64,000 nucleotides of DNA from Paragordius varius (lineage: Eukaryota > Nematomorpha), in the NCBI GenBank assembly GCA_964247055.1, contig OZ176052.1, forward strand, positions 2,852,001-2,916,000, written 5' to 3'. The translations under genes were made by a program, and so were the position numbers. Shown one piece after another: positions 1 through 11,009 of the stretch (positions within the stretch are counted from its first letter, which is position 1; each line of letters starts with the position of its first letter). The notes beneath the pieces are model-generated. The model was not told the origin of the DNA. It was given only the letters and a program-made list of their open reading frames with translations, and did not search any database.

Positions 1-108
1 AAAATATGTTTCCCAAATTTATTTTACAGCAGAGCATGTTTAATTTTTGAAAACGCAAGAAATATTACATAATTTATTCACTACTAACTTATTTAAATAT
101 GCATACAG

Positions 109-318
109 GCTAATGTCAAATATCTCATTGACCATCTAAGAAAAATCTTAACGCACAGCAACGCAAATAAAATGGATATCGATAATTTAGCCAAAGTGTT
201 TGGTCCTTTACTTTTGCTCCCTTCTAGCCAATCTATCAACCCAAATCCACATCAAGCCTATCTTATCTTTAAGCATTTGTTTCAATCATGGGACTCTTAC
301 TTTGAAACACTACCCTAA
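109..318 (+). CDS. RhoGAP-domain protein, last exon (partial)
   Basis: This is the final coding exon of a gene that begins left of the window. A splice acceptor (ATACAG) ends at 108, and an open frame runs 69 codons to TAA at 316-318. The peptide contains NLAKVFGPLLL, the hallmark of the C-terminal half of RhoGAP domains (NLAxVFGP), preceded by a helix with KYLIDHLRKIL. RhoGAP domains stimulate GTP hydrolysis by Rho, Rac or Cdc42. The arginine-finger region would lie in earlier exons outside the window. The protein ends about 25 residues after the hallmark motif, so the domain is C-terminal, as in RACGAP1-like proteins, but the subfamily cannot be decided from one exon. AATAAA signals lie near 366-378. 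The domain call is confident; orthology is not. Confidence 0.85.
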   Translation, partial: ANVKYLIDHLRKILTHSNANKMDIDNLAKVFGPLLLLPSSQSINPNPHQAYLIFKHLFQSWDSYFETLP

Positions 319-922
319 ATGTTGTTTACAAACCGATTTTAATGCTGAAACAGCACTTATTTTACAAAAAATAAATAAAAACTTTGGTACCAAAAGTTAA
401 ATTCATCCACCCTTCTATTTCAATAAAATTACAAATTTATTTTGGTAAATGTTGTTTCCTATTACATTTGTAAAACGCACCGGTGATATAAGATGGCATT
501 TAAAGCTTTAATAACACATGTATAATGAATGCATAAAATGGAATTTTCAAATGCATTTATTTTCTCATCATCAACCGTAAAGATTTTAACAAATAAATTA
601 TTTATTTTTATTCATTTAACATATTAATTAATTAAATATTAGGGTGGCAATGGTAAAAAATTCATATAAACTAATTTACCAAACTAATTTAATAAATCCA
701 ATAATTATTGACAATTTGGTATTATAAGGTTGATGTAAACTAACAGTAGATTATTAGAGTTTTTTTAAATGGCCAAATTCTTATTTAATAAAAATATTAA
801 ATAATCATTATAATAAACATCTATACAACTATCTTTTAGCTATTAACTTCATTTCTTAATTTTTAATTATTTTTATGAATTGATTGAAATTGATTCATAA
901 TATCATAAGTAATTTTCCATTA
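319..922. other. 3' UTR of RhoGAP gene, then featureless AT-rich DNA
   Basis: AATAAA motifs at about 366-378 probably end the upstream transcript. I see no coding potential or recognisable repeat from about 400 to 922. Confidence 0.5.
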
Positions 923-2590
923 TCTACATATTTATAAAAATGGAAAATGCTGGCTTTGTGATCGGTTTCCGGAAAACCGGTAGACCCATTTAAATCCAAA
1001 TGTCGAAAAAATATATCATTAATTAATGCCCCGACAATAGCTTTTCTTTTTTGAATTAGGCCCCCAGTTCAGGCCCACCCCGTGTAAAAAAACGGGTTTT
1101 TCGAAAACAGAAGTCCACAATAATCGTACCTTTAAGACAATTTTCCGGAAAACGTGTTGAACCATTCGATTTCAAATATGATTTTTTTAACTTTTTGTCG
1201 ATTGCGCCGAACATAGTCGGCTCGCTTTTTTAATTTAGGCCCTCTTTTTACCCGCTCCCCCCGTAAAATGCCATTTTTTTCAAAAAAATTAAGTCCTTAA
1301 AAATAATATTTTAAATCTATTTTTGCCCAAGGTATGAGACCATAAAAATTTAACAAGTAAGGTATTCCCAGTTAAAAGGCAAACATTTTAATCGTGCGTT
1401 TTTTTATATTGGGTGCTGAAGCAGATACCCTCTAAAAACTGTCCCGTCATATTGAAATAGCGTGGCTTTGGGGCTAAATTTCAGAAAACCTATCTGGCCA
1501 TATGAGTTCTATAGGTGCTTAAAATATAACCCGTAACAAGGCAAAAATTTAGGTCGTGCGGTATTAAAAAATTAGCCGTTAGTTGTCAATTCACGCCTTG
1601 GAAAATGCGCCACCATGATTTTTTAATTTTAAGGCATTTTTTCCAAAAACTAATGTGAGCATATGGAATTCATGATTCCAAGTATCTTCTGTAAACAAAA
1701 TTTTAATCGAACGTCTTTTTTATATTGGTGTTTGGTTAGGGGGCTACCCGCTAACACCTGCGCCACCATATCGATACAACGTGACTTTAGGCATATTTTA
1801 GAAGACTTATCAGGCCATAATGTTTAATAAGGACTTGAAAAATTACCTGTAAAAAGGCAAAAATTTAAGTAGAGCGGTTTTAAATTACCCCTTTATAAGG
1901 CCCTTGCCCTGAAAAATGCGCCATTATAGAATGACTTTGATTTTGAGGCAATTTTTTGAAAATCCTACAAGAGAATGATTCCAGGTATTACCCGAATTAA
2001 GGCAAAATTAATCGAGCGTTTTTTGTTTCGCCCCTGGTTAGGGGGCTACCCGGGTAAAACTGCTTCACCATATCGACAGCATGCCTTTGGAGCTAAATTT
2101 CAAACCTATAAGTTTAATAGGAACATATGGAATCCATGATAATTTTATATTTCCCATATAAAGGCAAAAAATTTGCCCAAAGTTTTTTTATACCTGCCCC
2201 TGGGTAAGGAGCTACTTGCCAAAAACTGCACCACTATAAAGAAATAGCGTTGTTTTGGAGCTAATTTTCAGAAAATTTATGTAGCCATATGAACTCATTA
2301 AAAACTTGAAAAATTACCCGTAACTAGGTAAAAATTAAAGTCAGGCTTTTTTTATTAATACGCCATCCTATAACGATTATCTAGTGTTGAGGTAATTTTT
2401 TGAATGACCCATGATACGATGGTATCAAAAATGATTCCAAATATCAGTCCTATAGCGGCAAAGAAAACTCCGCGCTTTTTCATAAGTCTATGGGTAGGGG
2501 TCTATCGGTTTAAAACTGAGACGCCATACAAAAATGGCGTGAATTTGGAACTAATTTTCAAAAAACTCAAGAAGCCATACGAGTTAAGTT
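923..2590 (+). mobile_element. Non-autonomous Helitron, diverged 5' part and body
   Basis: It starts with TCTACATATTTATAAAAATG directly after an A. This is a variant of the terminus shared by the copies at 25,855, 36,142, 36,675 and 44,960. The body follows the same order of landmarks as the 44,960 copy: TTTCCGGAAAACCGG, then GCCCCGACAATAG, then a series of short GC-richer blocks each near a 'pass-through' AAAGGCAAAAA motif. The 3' hairpin/CTAG end seen at 46,430 is not recognisable here, so the right boundary is approximate. No Rep/helicase coding region is visible. It is an old copy with many substitutions. Confidence 0.7.
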
Positions 2591-3356
2591 AAACACATTT
2601 CTAGGGAATTTGTATTATATCGACCACAAATGATTTACTTTTTATATCCCTTGATCCCAGTGTGGACACAATTTCAAATAAAAGTTTTAACCATGATTTT
2701 GTAAAACGAAAATCTCGAAATAAATCCAATGATGGTTGAATATTAACTTTAATAAAGGAAAGTTTAGATATGGTCGATTTCGAATAAACAATATTAGAGC
2801 CTATGCAAAAACCCGTAAAAGAATAAGTATAGACATTCTTTTTATTAATTATGTTTTTTATAATTCTTTTATATCAATTACAGAATTATCGGTGAGACTA
2901 GGCCACAGCGACGCCAGTTAGAAATTCAATATAATCATTTTATTTCACAATGCTTATTTCTGCTTCAATAGTATATCATAGCGTCCTACTTTTCTTTTGA
3001 ATTTAATAGATAGATAGAATAAATTGCTTTTTAAAAATTGGGGTTAAACACATAAAAAAATGAATGCCAAAACCCACAATCAACTAATAGTGATTATACC
3101 CTAAACTTTTGGAATAAAAAATGCTCGATTTTTAATTTAAATACTAAAATGTTTAAGCCTTTTTCAGTATTTGCTATGCTATAATTATCCAAAATCATTA
3201 AATGTTTAAAGTTAAGCTTAATTTATCGCAATTTTTGGATGTTACCGCATTTAGTTAATTGTTGTCTATATTATAAAAAAGCAAAAATTTTAGCATGTTG
3301 CAGAATAAAACTACAATATAAAACAATAAATTATGGTTTTTCATATACTGTATACA
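2591..3356. other. Gene-free AT-rich DNA
   Basis: I found no exon-like stretch, terminal repeat or RNA gene here. Short open frames are not supported by codon or motif content. Confidence 0.4.
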
Positions 3357-3364
3357 TTTTATAA

Positions 3365-4408
3365 CAGGGATGTATACGCGGCTGCAAAAAACTTAAAAGT
3401 GGTCAAAAATCTTACCAAAATGATATTCCTATAGGTTTTTCCAATTGGCAACAAACTAAAACTTTATATCGTGTTTGCATTACACTGTGTGCAAAAAAAA
3501 TTTTAACAAATTTTATTTGTTGACAACCTAATTTTTGAAATATTGAGTGAAAATCGAAATCGAGGAAAAAGTGAAAATTAAGGATAATTAAGGATAATTC
3601 AAAAGATAATGATAAAATTTGAAATATTATGGTTTATTATCATTTTTATTTACAATAAAATCATATAGTTAGGGTTTCTTTAAAATTTCAGCTCAAAAGA
3701 TGGCGTTTTTCATGTATCACACTCAAAAGTAAATAATTTTTTTAATTATTTACTATCTAAAAACTATTAAAATCTTAACATTCATATTTTATTCAGTAAA
3801 AAAACTTCTATATCAAAATAAAACCAAAAATAATGTTTTTTATTTTTGCATTTTATTGTCATCTGGTTTATGAAGGTATAAAAAATACTGTTTTATTTTG
3901 GATTCTTACATGAGTAGTAATTATTAATTATATAATTTATGCAAAATAGGATTTAAAAGTAGTGGAATATCAACCAACAATCTTTACAAATTCCTGTAAA
4001 AAGTCTGTTTTATAGAAACCCTAACTATATGATTTTAGGCTATTTATAAATTTAACATATATCCTAAAATGATAATAAACCATAATATATCAAATTTTAT
4101 CATTTTGAATTATTTATAATTATCCTTTATTTTCGCTTTTTGGCCGATTCGATTTTCTCTCAATATTTCAAAAACTAGGTTGTCAACAAATAATTTTTGC
4201 GGCAAATGAATTCGCTGGTCATAAGCTATCTCATGAAAAAAAATTTCGTTAAATCAAATTGACCCTCTTTTTTGCACAAAGTGTTATATAGTACTATGGT
4301 TGAAATCTAATAATTAATTATTCATGTATTCTCCTATATATTAGAAATGCGGCTTGCCCGTTTTTCCAAAAATGTCGCCCGCGTAGCCATTTGTGTTGGA
4401 CAACCCTG
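3365..4408. mobile_element. hAT-type MITE split by a nested foldback element
   Basis: The left end reads CAGGGATGTATACGCGGC and the right end, read inward on the minus strand, CAGGGTTGTCCAACACAAAT followed by GGCTACGCGGGC. These are hAT-style termini. The flanks are TTTTATAA (3357-3364) and GTTTATAA (4409-4416), an 8-bp target duplication with one mismatch, as expected for hAT. The interior is largely occupied by the foldback element at 3483-4283, so the original MITE was only about 240 bp. No transposase is present. Confidence 0.75.
3483..4283. mobile_element. Long foldback element, family A, copy 1
   Basis: The two ends are inverted copies beginning CACTGTGTGCAAAAAA and CACTTTGTGCAAAAAA. 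The complementarity continues through blocks such as GTTGACAACCTA, TTTTTGAAATATTGAG and AAAATCGAAATCG. TTA flanks both ends (3480-3482 and 4284-4286), which could be a 3-bp target duplication. Related copies lie at 8624 and 11,391. No transposase is encoded. The interior contains TATCAACCAACAATC..ACAAAT, also seen in the other copies. Confidence 0.8.
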
Positions 4409-4605
4409 GTTTATAAATATAACCTTGCATTGACTTAAAAATTTTGAATATGAATTTCAAGCTTTAATTTGCGCCATGCTTTTTTAAATTATGACAAGGT
4501 ACAGAGGTTGAGCTACTTAAATAATTTTTAAAATATATAGAAAAGTTTTGAAGTAAAAAATTCCTAACTCATAGGTTTGGCTAAATTCTTTTGGATAATT
4601 TAACA

Positions 4606-6150
4606 CAGTGGTACTCACCAAAAAAATTTGTCGGGCCAAATAAAATATATTTTTTTTTCGAGGGTCATAAACCTTATAATGGCATATATTCCATAGCTTG
4701 ACACATATGCACATATTTAAACTCTAAATCATCACAATGAATTTTTTGCGGATCGCATGCTAATCCAGCTAAAAACTCGTTTTGCACCATATAGTTTAAA
4801 AAATTAAAATATTTTGATATAAAAACCAATAATTTTCGACAAATTTGGTTTCGCCTCATGACAGGCCACTCTTAATACGTCGTTATATGATCATCGGCTA
4901 AGCAATTTCTATATGTATTCTTGGCATACTTCATTTTTGTATATGCCGTCTCAAATGTGTAAGTTGAGGGGAAAACAGTTAGGATAAAAGCACATTTTTT
5001 GTATTTTCATATTTATTTGGCATATCTTGCCAAATTCTTCATATCTTTCTTCTCAACGATTCGCCTTTAATATAGCCTCCAAATTGGAAGCAAAAATCTA
5101 CGAATTCCTCAATGATATGTGCCTGATCAGAACCGAAATGCTCTAAGTTGCTTAATATTGGATATATCCATATGCCATGGATTTTCAACGAGTTTTAAGC
5201 AATTTTTAATATTTCTTAATTTTTGAAATCTGAATTTCATCTCATTATTTATTTATAAAATATTGTTTATATATTATTAATTTTTCTTCAAAAGCAAATT
5301 AGGCTAATAAAACCCACCATTTGTCACTATTGACCTCGTCAAACTTTCTGTTATCTTTTATTAATAGAATTTCATGTCTTAAACAAAAAATCTGTTTAAT
5401 ACTTTTCTAAGGCTTATCCATCTCACAGCGGAGTACAAAATATCAAACTAACTGTGGATATCTCTCAAAAGGTTTTTGATACGGCGGTAGAATTCTCTGC
5501 CACGGATGTGGTTAACTATATCCACAACCGTTTTAATGACTGAATTTAGTGATTCTTCTTTTACACTCGAAACCAAGTTTTGATGATGAATAAAGCAGTG
5601 AAAGGATAATTTTTTTTATTCCAATCATAGAAGGACAGCCATCTGTGCAGATCGAAACCATTTTTTTGATAGATATACCATTATCATCGAAAAAGGTGCT
5701 CATTATTTCGAGAAAATTACTTCCTTTCAAGGTATTATTAATTGGTAAAAGTTTTAAATATTCTTTGTTGATTATGGTCGTAAAATCGTTCATTGAGGGG
5801 TTGAACTAATATTAGGGCTTGAATCAATAGCAATACTAAAATATTTGCAGTTTTTCAGAGCCAATAATGTATTGGTAAAAAGATATTTAGACATATTTTC
5901 AATGCGTCGAGAACATGTTGAATCAGAAAGTTGAAGTTTTTTAATTTGCTTCATGATTTGATCTTTATTATGGAATTTATCAAATAAAAAAGTGCAACCA
6001 TTTATTAGACATTCTTTTATTAGTTAAAAATCAGTAAACGGTTTCATGTTTTTTCCTAAAATATAGCAAATTTCAGATGCTAATGTTAAAGCTTTTCATG
6101 GGAAAGCTATGGACATAATAGATTTTTCTTTCTAGTATAATTTCTTAAAC
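4606..6150 (-). mobile_element. hAT DNA transposon remnant (ZBED/GTF2IRD2-like transposase)
   Basis: The left end at 4606 reads CAGTGGTACTCACC, a classic Charlie-type hAT terminus. The transposase is read on the minus strand from about 6140 down to 4860. The matching right terminus was not located, so the upper limit is only that of the recognisable coding region. Confidence 0.65.
4860..6140 (-). pseudogene. Broken hAT transposase, ZBED5/GTF2IRD2 clade
   Basis: Reading down the minus strand I see, in order: KPFTDF and a stop, then LQLSDSTCSRRIENMSKYL at about 5950-5880 (family pattern 'S..TVSRRI..M'); then NCKYFSIAIDSSP, the family's 'F.....D.S' first catalytic region; then VSICTDGCPSMIG at about 5660-5610, the 'CTDGA.SM.G' second Asp region; and near 4960-4870 TFETAYTKMKYAKNTYRNCL followed by ADDHITTYLRVA, which matches the C-terminal dimerisation segment (CEQ.FS.MK..K...R..LTD.HL...L). 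The pieces are separated by stops and frame changes, so it is non-functional. It is recognisable but old, and unrelated to the neighbouring host genes. Confidence 0.8.
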
Positions 6151-6749
6151 TTTTTATATTTTTTTCTTTTCTCATGATTTTCTGGTGATTCATGAGAATG
6201 ATGTATTGTAAAATATCTTTCAATATTTTATTTTTATATAATTATGTTGTCCTTACATATAAGGCAGGTAACAACATTTTTATTAAAAGAGCAAAAATTT
6301 TTTCTTCACATTTTCAAAAAAAGCGAATTTCATCGGTTGATTTACGATTTTTGGCATTAGATGGCATATTTTGAATTAATTTTTTCAAAAATAGGATATA
6401 ATTTCAATTATTCTATAAAAGGTTGAAATTTAGTGATGTTGATTTAAAAAATATTTTTTGGAAATTAGTTATAAAAAATGATGGGAAGTTTGGGTGAAAG
6501 GCTTGCTTAAATACAAAAAAGGACTGCAATAAAAATTTTAAAATAGTAAAGAAAATAGAATACAATGACAGAAACAAGTGTGGCAATATTAAAATCATAT
6601 AAATGTAGGTAAATTTTTCTACATTTTAAATTAAGAATAAAAATTACCAAAATTAAATCTAAAGAAAATAATAAATAAAATAAGCGAAAATTGTTTTATG
6701 TGTATTGTAAAAATTCATCAATAAAAAAATAATATAAATATTAATATTG
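6151..6749. other. Gene-free AT-rich DNA
   Basis: No supported feature. Small open frames at 6192-6374 (+) and 6413-6598 (-) show no motif or splice context. Confidence 0.4.
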
Positions 6750-7150
6750 TCATAGGGCCTGGGGTTTTATACACCAAGGCCATTTAAAATTTATATATCT
6801 AAAAAAATATTTTTAGCATTAGGCCAAATTTAAAAATGGTTTCTTTAGTTTAGGCGCATAATACAATTTTTTGAAAAAATATATAATTGTAAAAATCCTC
6901 ATCTCAAACTTTTTCGCCGCCATTTTTTTCTTTAATTTTTTAAATCGTGAATACAACACGCAAATAAATGTATACTATGGTTGATAAATATAAACAATTA
7001 ATTTTGAAAAGCTATCAAATCGCCTTTAGTTATTAATATATCAGCTGTTCGTTTCATTTGTGTTTTGGAGTTATCTGTTGGTTTATGTTTTATTTCTATT
7101 ATAGGAAAAGAGGGTTAAACCAAAACAACTTTCAAAAGAGTTTTTTAGTA
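6750..7150 (+). repeat. Dispersed repeat family D, copy 1
   Basis: It shares an ordered set of blocks with 7780-8240 and 52,540-52,960: a TGGGCCAAATT/TAGGCCAAATT block, ACTTTTTCGCCGCCATTT, an AAATCG block, GCAAATAAATGTATACTATG, a GTGTTTTGGAGTTATC block and AACCAAAACAACTTTCAAAA. No coding sequence or clear termini. The family is unclassified. Confidence 0.6.
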
Positions 7151-7225
7151 TGGGAATAAAAAATACCCCAAAAAGTAATAGTGTGTTTAAAAAACAAAAC
7201 TTATATGCTTTATTGCAATTTTTTA

Positions 7226-8463
7226 TAATAGCGTATGGTAATAAACAGCAAATGGTTGAAATTGAACAATTTATTACTATATTTTAACGTTATATTTTAT
7301 AATTATATGGGCAGACTATATTTATGACATACTCTAGTGCAGGGGTGTCCAAAAGGCCAGGGGCAGCATGCGGTAAAAAATTTTTACAGCCCGCTAAAAA
7401 TTTACTAAAAATCTAAATAAATATAACATTTATAATTTAAGAAAAAAATAGTAAAATTAAAAAAAGCTTAATTATCTTTTTTAACACCATTAATTGTTCG
7501 GTAATGGTAATTTCCAGGCCTTTTACCCTTAAATTGGATTTAAGTACTGTGTTTTTTAAACATTATCAATTAAAAATTTATATAGAAGAAGACATAAGTA
7601 GATTCAAAATGTTTATTAGAGATGAACTCAAAATTTGATAGTAAAAATGTAGGCAAAAAATATATCGTTTTAATTGCCAACGAATAAACGAAAATCTAAA
7701 TAATTAGTAGTATCGTTGTCGTTTTTGCACATCTTGATTTACATATAAAATAATTATTGATGTGCAGTTATATTCGCCATTCAAATTTAACACTCCATGA
7801 CCTTTTAAGGTAATTTTAAATCTTAAAGCGATTTGAAAATTGAATAAAAAAGATATTTAAAGTATAATAAGCTGAGTTTAAATGATTTATTTAACCTTTT
7901 AGGGGCAATATTAAATTTAAATAAAATGTAAAATTTAAAAATCATCCTCATCCCAAACTTTTTCGTCGATATTTTTTTTTCTTTTATTATTTTCAAATCG
8001 CTGATGCCACAGGAAAATAAATGTATATTATAATTATAAAATGTAAATAATTAACTTTGTGTGCTTTCAGGTTGCATTTTCAGAAATATTATATGTATTC
8101 ATTTTAAATTCAGTATCATGTTTTGGAGTTGTCCCAATTTTCGATTTAGAAGTCATAAAACAGTAAAAAATATAAGCTTTTTTATCTAATACAAATGGGT
8201 GATAATTAAATTTTAACTAAAATAATTTTCAAAACAGTAGTTTTTGAGCTTTGGAATACAGTCATGGCGGACAAAAATGTGAAAAGATCGTGTAGATATT
8301 AAATTTATTTTGTAACTATTTACATTTAACAGAAGAAGTTTTTTAATCGTACCATTTATATGTGTGGTTAAACCTGCTAAATATTATTCGGAAATTAAAT
8401 TAATAAAGTATAGGAAAAAAAATTTAATTTAAACTATTTGTTGTTTTTTACCATACGCTATTA
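7226..8463. repeat. Inverted-repeat pair enclosing repeat D copy 2
   Basis: TAATAGCGTATGGTAATAAA at about 7226 is complementary to TTTTTTACCATACGCTATTA ending about 8462, with weaker matching inward. It may be the ends of a foldback element containing the 7780-8240 repeat, or two independent insertions. Inside it, at 7342, CAGGGGTGTCC and a CAGCCCGC block resemble one hAT terminus; I found no partner. Confidence 0.4.
7780..8240 (+). repeat. Dispersed repeat family D, copy 2
   Basis: It matches copy 1 in order: CATCCTCATCCCAAACTTTT, TCAAATCGCTGAT, GAAAATAAATGTATATTAT, ATGTTTTGGAGTTGTC and AATAATTTTCAAAACAG. Boundaries are approximate. Confidence 0.55.
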
Positions 8464-8623
8464 GCCTTACATAATTTTTCCTATATTATTTCATTAACTA
8501 TTTTAGGCACCACTGAATTTTTTTATTTACAATAATTTTCAAATATGTAAATAATGAAAACGAAAAATCTCACACACGCCAACTGACATACTCTTTTAGC
8601 CTAAACTATAGATGGTCTATAAA

Positions 8624-9320
8624 CACTGTGTGCAAAAAAGAGGGTCATTTTGATTTAACGAAAAAATTTTTTTCATGAGATAGCTTATGACCAGTGTATT
8701 CATTTGCCGCAAAAATTTTTATTTGTTGACAACCTAGTTTTTGAAATATTGAGAGAAAATCGAAATCGGGCAAAAAGTGAAAATTAAGTATAATTAAGGA
8801 TAATTCAAAAAATAATGATAAAATCTGAAATATTATCGTTTATTATCATTTTAGGAGATATTTTTAATATATAAATAGCCTAAAAACATAGATTTCTATA
8901 AAATTTCAGGTCAAAAGATGGCGTTTTTCTTTTTTCCCACTTAAAAGACAAAAAAATTTAATTAAACTATATTAAAATAATTTTTATTAATTATTTACTA
9001 CCTAAACTCACTATTAAAATCTTAACATTCATATTTTATTCAGTAAGATAAATTTGTAAATCAAAATAAAACCAAAAATATTGTTTTTTTATTTTTGCAT
9101 TTTTTTGTCATCTGGTTTATGAGTGTATAAAAAATTTATACTGTTTATTTTGGATTATTACATGATTAGGCATTATTAAGTATATAATTTATGCAAAATA
9201 GGATTTAAAAGTAGCGGAATATCAACCAACAATCCTTATAATTTCCTGTAACAAGTTTGTTTTACGACAAATTAATATTTGTATTGGGATTTGTACGGAT
9301 TGTTGGTTGATATATCACTA
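8624..9320. mobile_element. Foldback element family A, copy 2 (incomplete right arm)
   Basis: The left arm begins CACTGTGTGCAAAAAAGAGG and continues with GATAGCTTATGACCAG, GTTGACAACCTAG and AAAATCGAAATCGG, as in copy 1. It reaches the interior block ATATCAACCAACAATCC and its inverted partner GGATTGTTGGTTGATAT near 9296, then similarity stops. The outer right arm is missing. Confidence 0.7.
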
Positions 9321-11009
9321 AAGTTGTACCATGAAATAAAGATAGCAAAGATTAACAAATTTATTGGAATTTCAAACTTAAATCCTATCCTTCCCTGACT
9401 TGCACGTTTACACACTTTTTCCCAAAGCGTTAAAAAAATATTACTTCTAGTTTTGCCTTCTTTCAACAATAATAAAATGATGAGAAAAATCCAATTTACA
9501 AAGCCTTATAAAAAATTTACTTCATTTCTTAAGCAATTAATTTTAAAAAATATGAATTACGAAAAATTATTATACTAGAGAGGCGATCTCAAGCAATGCA
9601 TTGAATAAAAGTTGAAAAAGTGTAATATGATATATGATTGTAAATGAATTTCTTCTTCCTCACTTACAAATGGGTAATTTTAGAATTGACCACAGATGGA
9701 TTTTGCCTGTAATTTATTCTCAACACGCATACATTTAAATTTACTATAAATTTTTCTACACTTTTAATGTGAATTTAAACTATTTTATTTCTTATATAAA
9801 TTACCTTGCTTGTCAATATATGTTTCTTAAAAAGATAAACTATCAATAAAATTGAGATCAAATATCCAATATTTTGATTACTTTGTTATAATAAATTGCT
9901 AACGAAGTGTGTCGTTTTATTTCTACGATATCAATTTTTTATTCGTTATATGAATTTTTTTATGCTTTCATTTTTTCATCATGTGTAATTTTTTTGATTT
10001 AATTTTGAAGAAAACAACAATATAAAATGTTTTTTTTTAACAAAAAACAATAAATTATGAGAAATCGTAATGTATGTTAAAGGTCAAGTGTAGAATTTTT
10101 TGTATGCGAGAAATGATTTTTTCTAAATGCACAATGTTTTAAATTTTAAATCTAAGCTTTTTTTTAAATCATTTACCACCCCATTTTCCCTAATATTTAG
10201 AAAAAATATAATTATAATCATTATGAATGTGACATAATTTTTGGCTCATATATCTTTAAAAAATCTCATTCAAACAAACTTCCCATGGGAAAACTATTAA
10301 ATATTTTTCTATCTTTTCGCAAATTATCTTCCATATAATTTATTGCAACACTGTTCATATTCCGCTTCATATAAAATTATCAGAAGTTGTTTGTCAAAAA
10401 AGTACAGATGTTTAGAAATTTGAGTCCATAAAAACATCGTATCTTAAATGCGGTACCATTTTTATGTTTTATCTGAAAAATAATGCATCATTATCTATCC
10501 TTCTCAATAAACCATGATTTTAACTGTAAACATTGTACCCCGAACATCAAAATTATCAATTGGGTTTCAATCAAATTTTATTTCACAAGTATATTTATCT
10601 TCTATTTAAATATTACTCACATATATTATCGGAATTAGAACCGAAATCATTAGTTTTTTAGGAACCGTAGTTCTTTTTAAAAAATAATGATTAAAAATTT
10701 TTGATACATGGTAAATCTATATATTTTTTTCAAATTATAAATATATGGTTAGAAAGTAACGTGATTCATCGTGATTCGGGTTTGAATTGAGTAAAAGGCT
10801 ATTTATAATTTACATGTTTGTTGGTATGTGTATTTTCCATTTTATTATTTACATAATTTATAGTTTAAAATTGTAAAAAACTACAATGGCGCCTGTCTAC
10901 ATGAAATATTTTACTAGAAATAATTTTAATGTATTACAATATAGCTCTCGTTTCTGTTAACATGTTATGACATGGTTATAGTTTACTCCTTAAGTCATTA
11001 TTCCTTCTA
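9321..11009. other. Gene-free AT-rich DNA upstream of fibulin-1
   Basis: This stretch should include the fibulin-1 promoter and 5' UTR, but I can point to no specific element. No repeat with clear ends was found. Confidence 0.4.
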
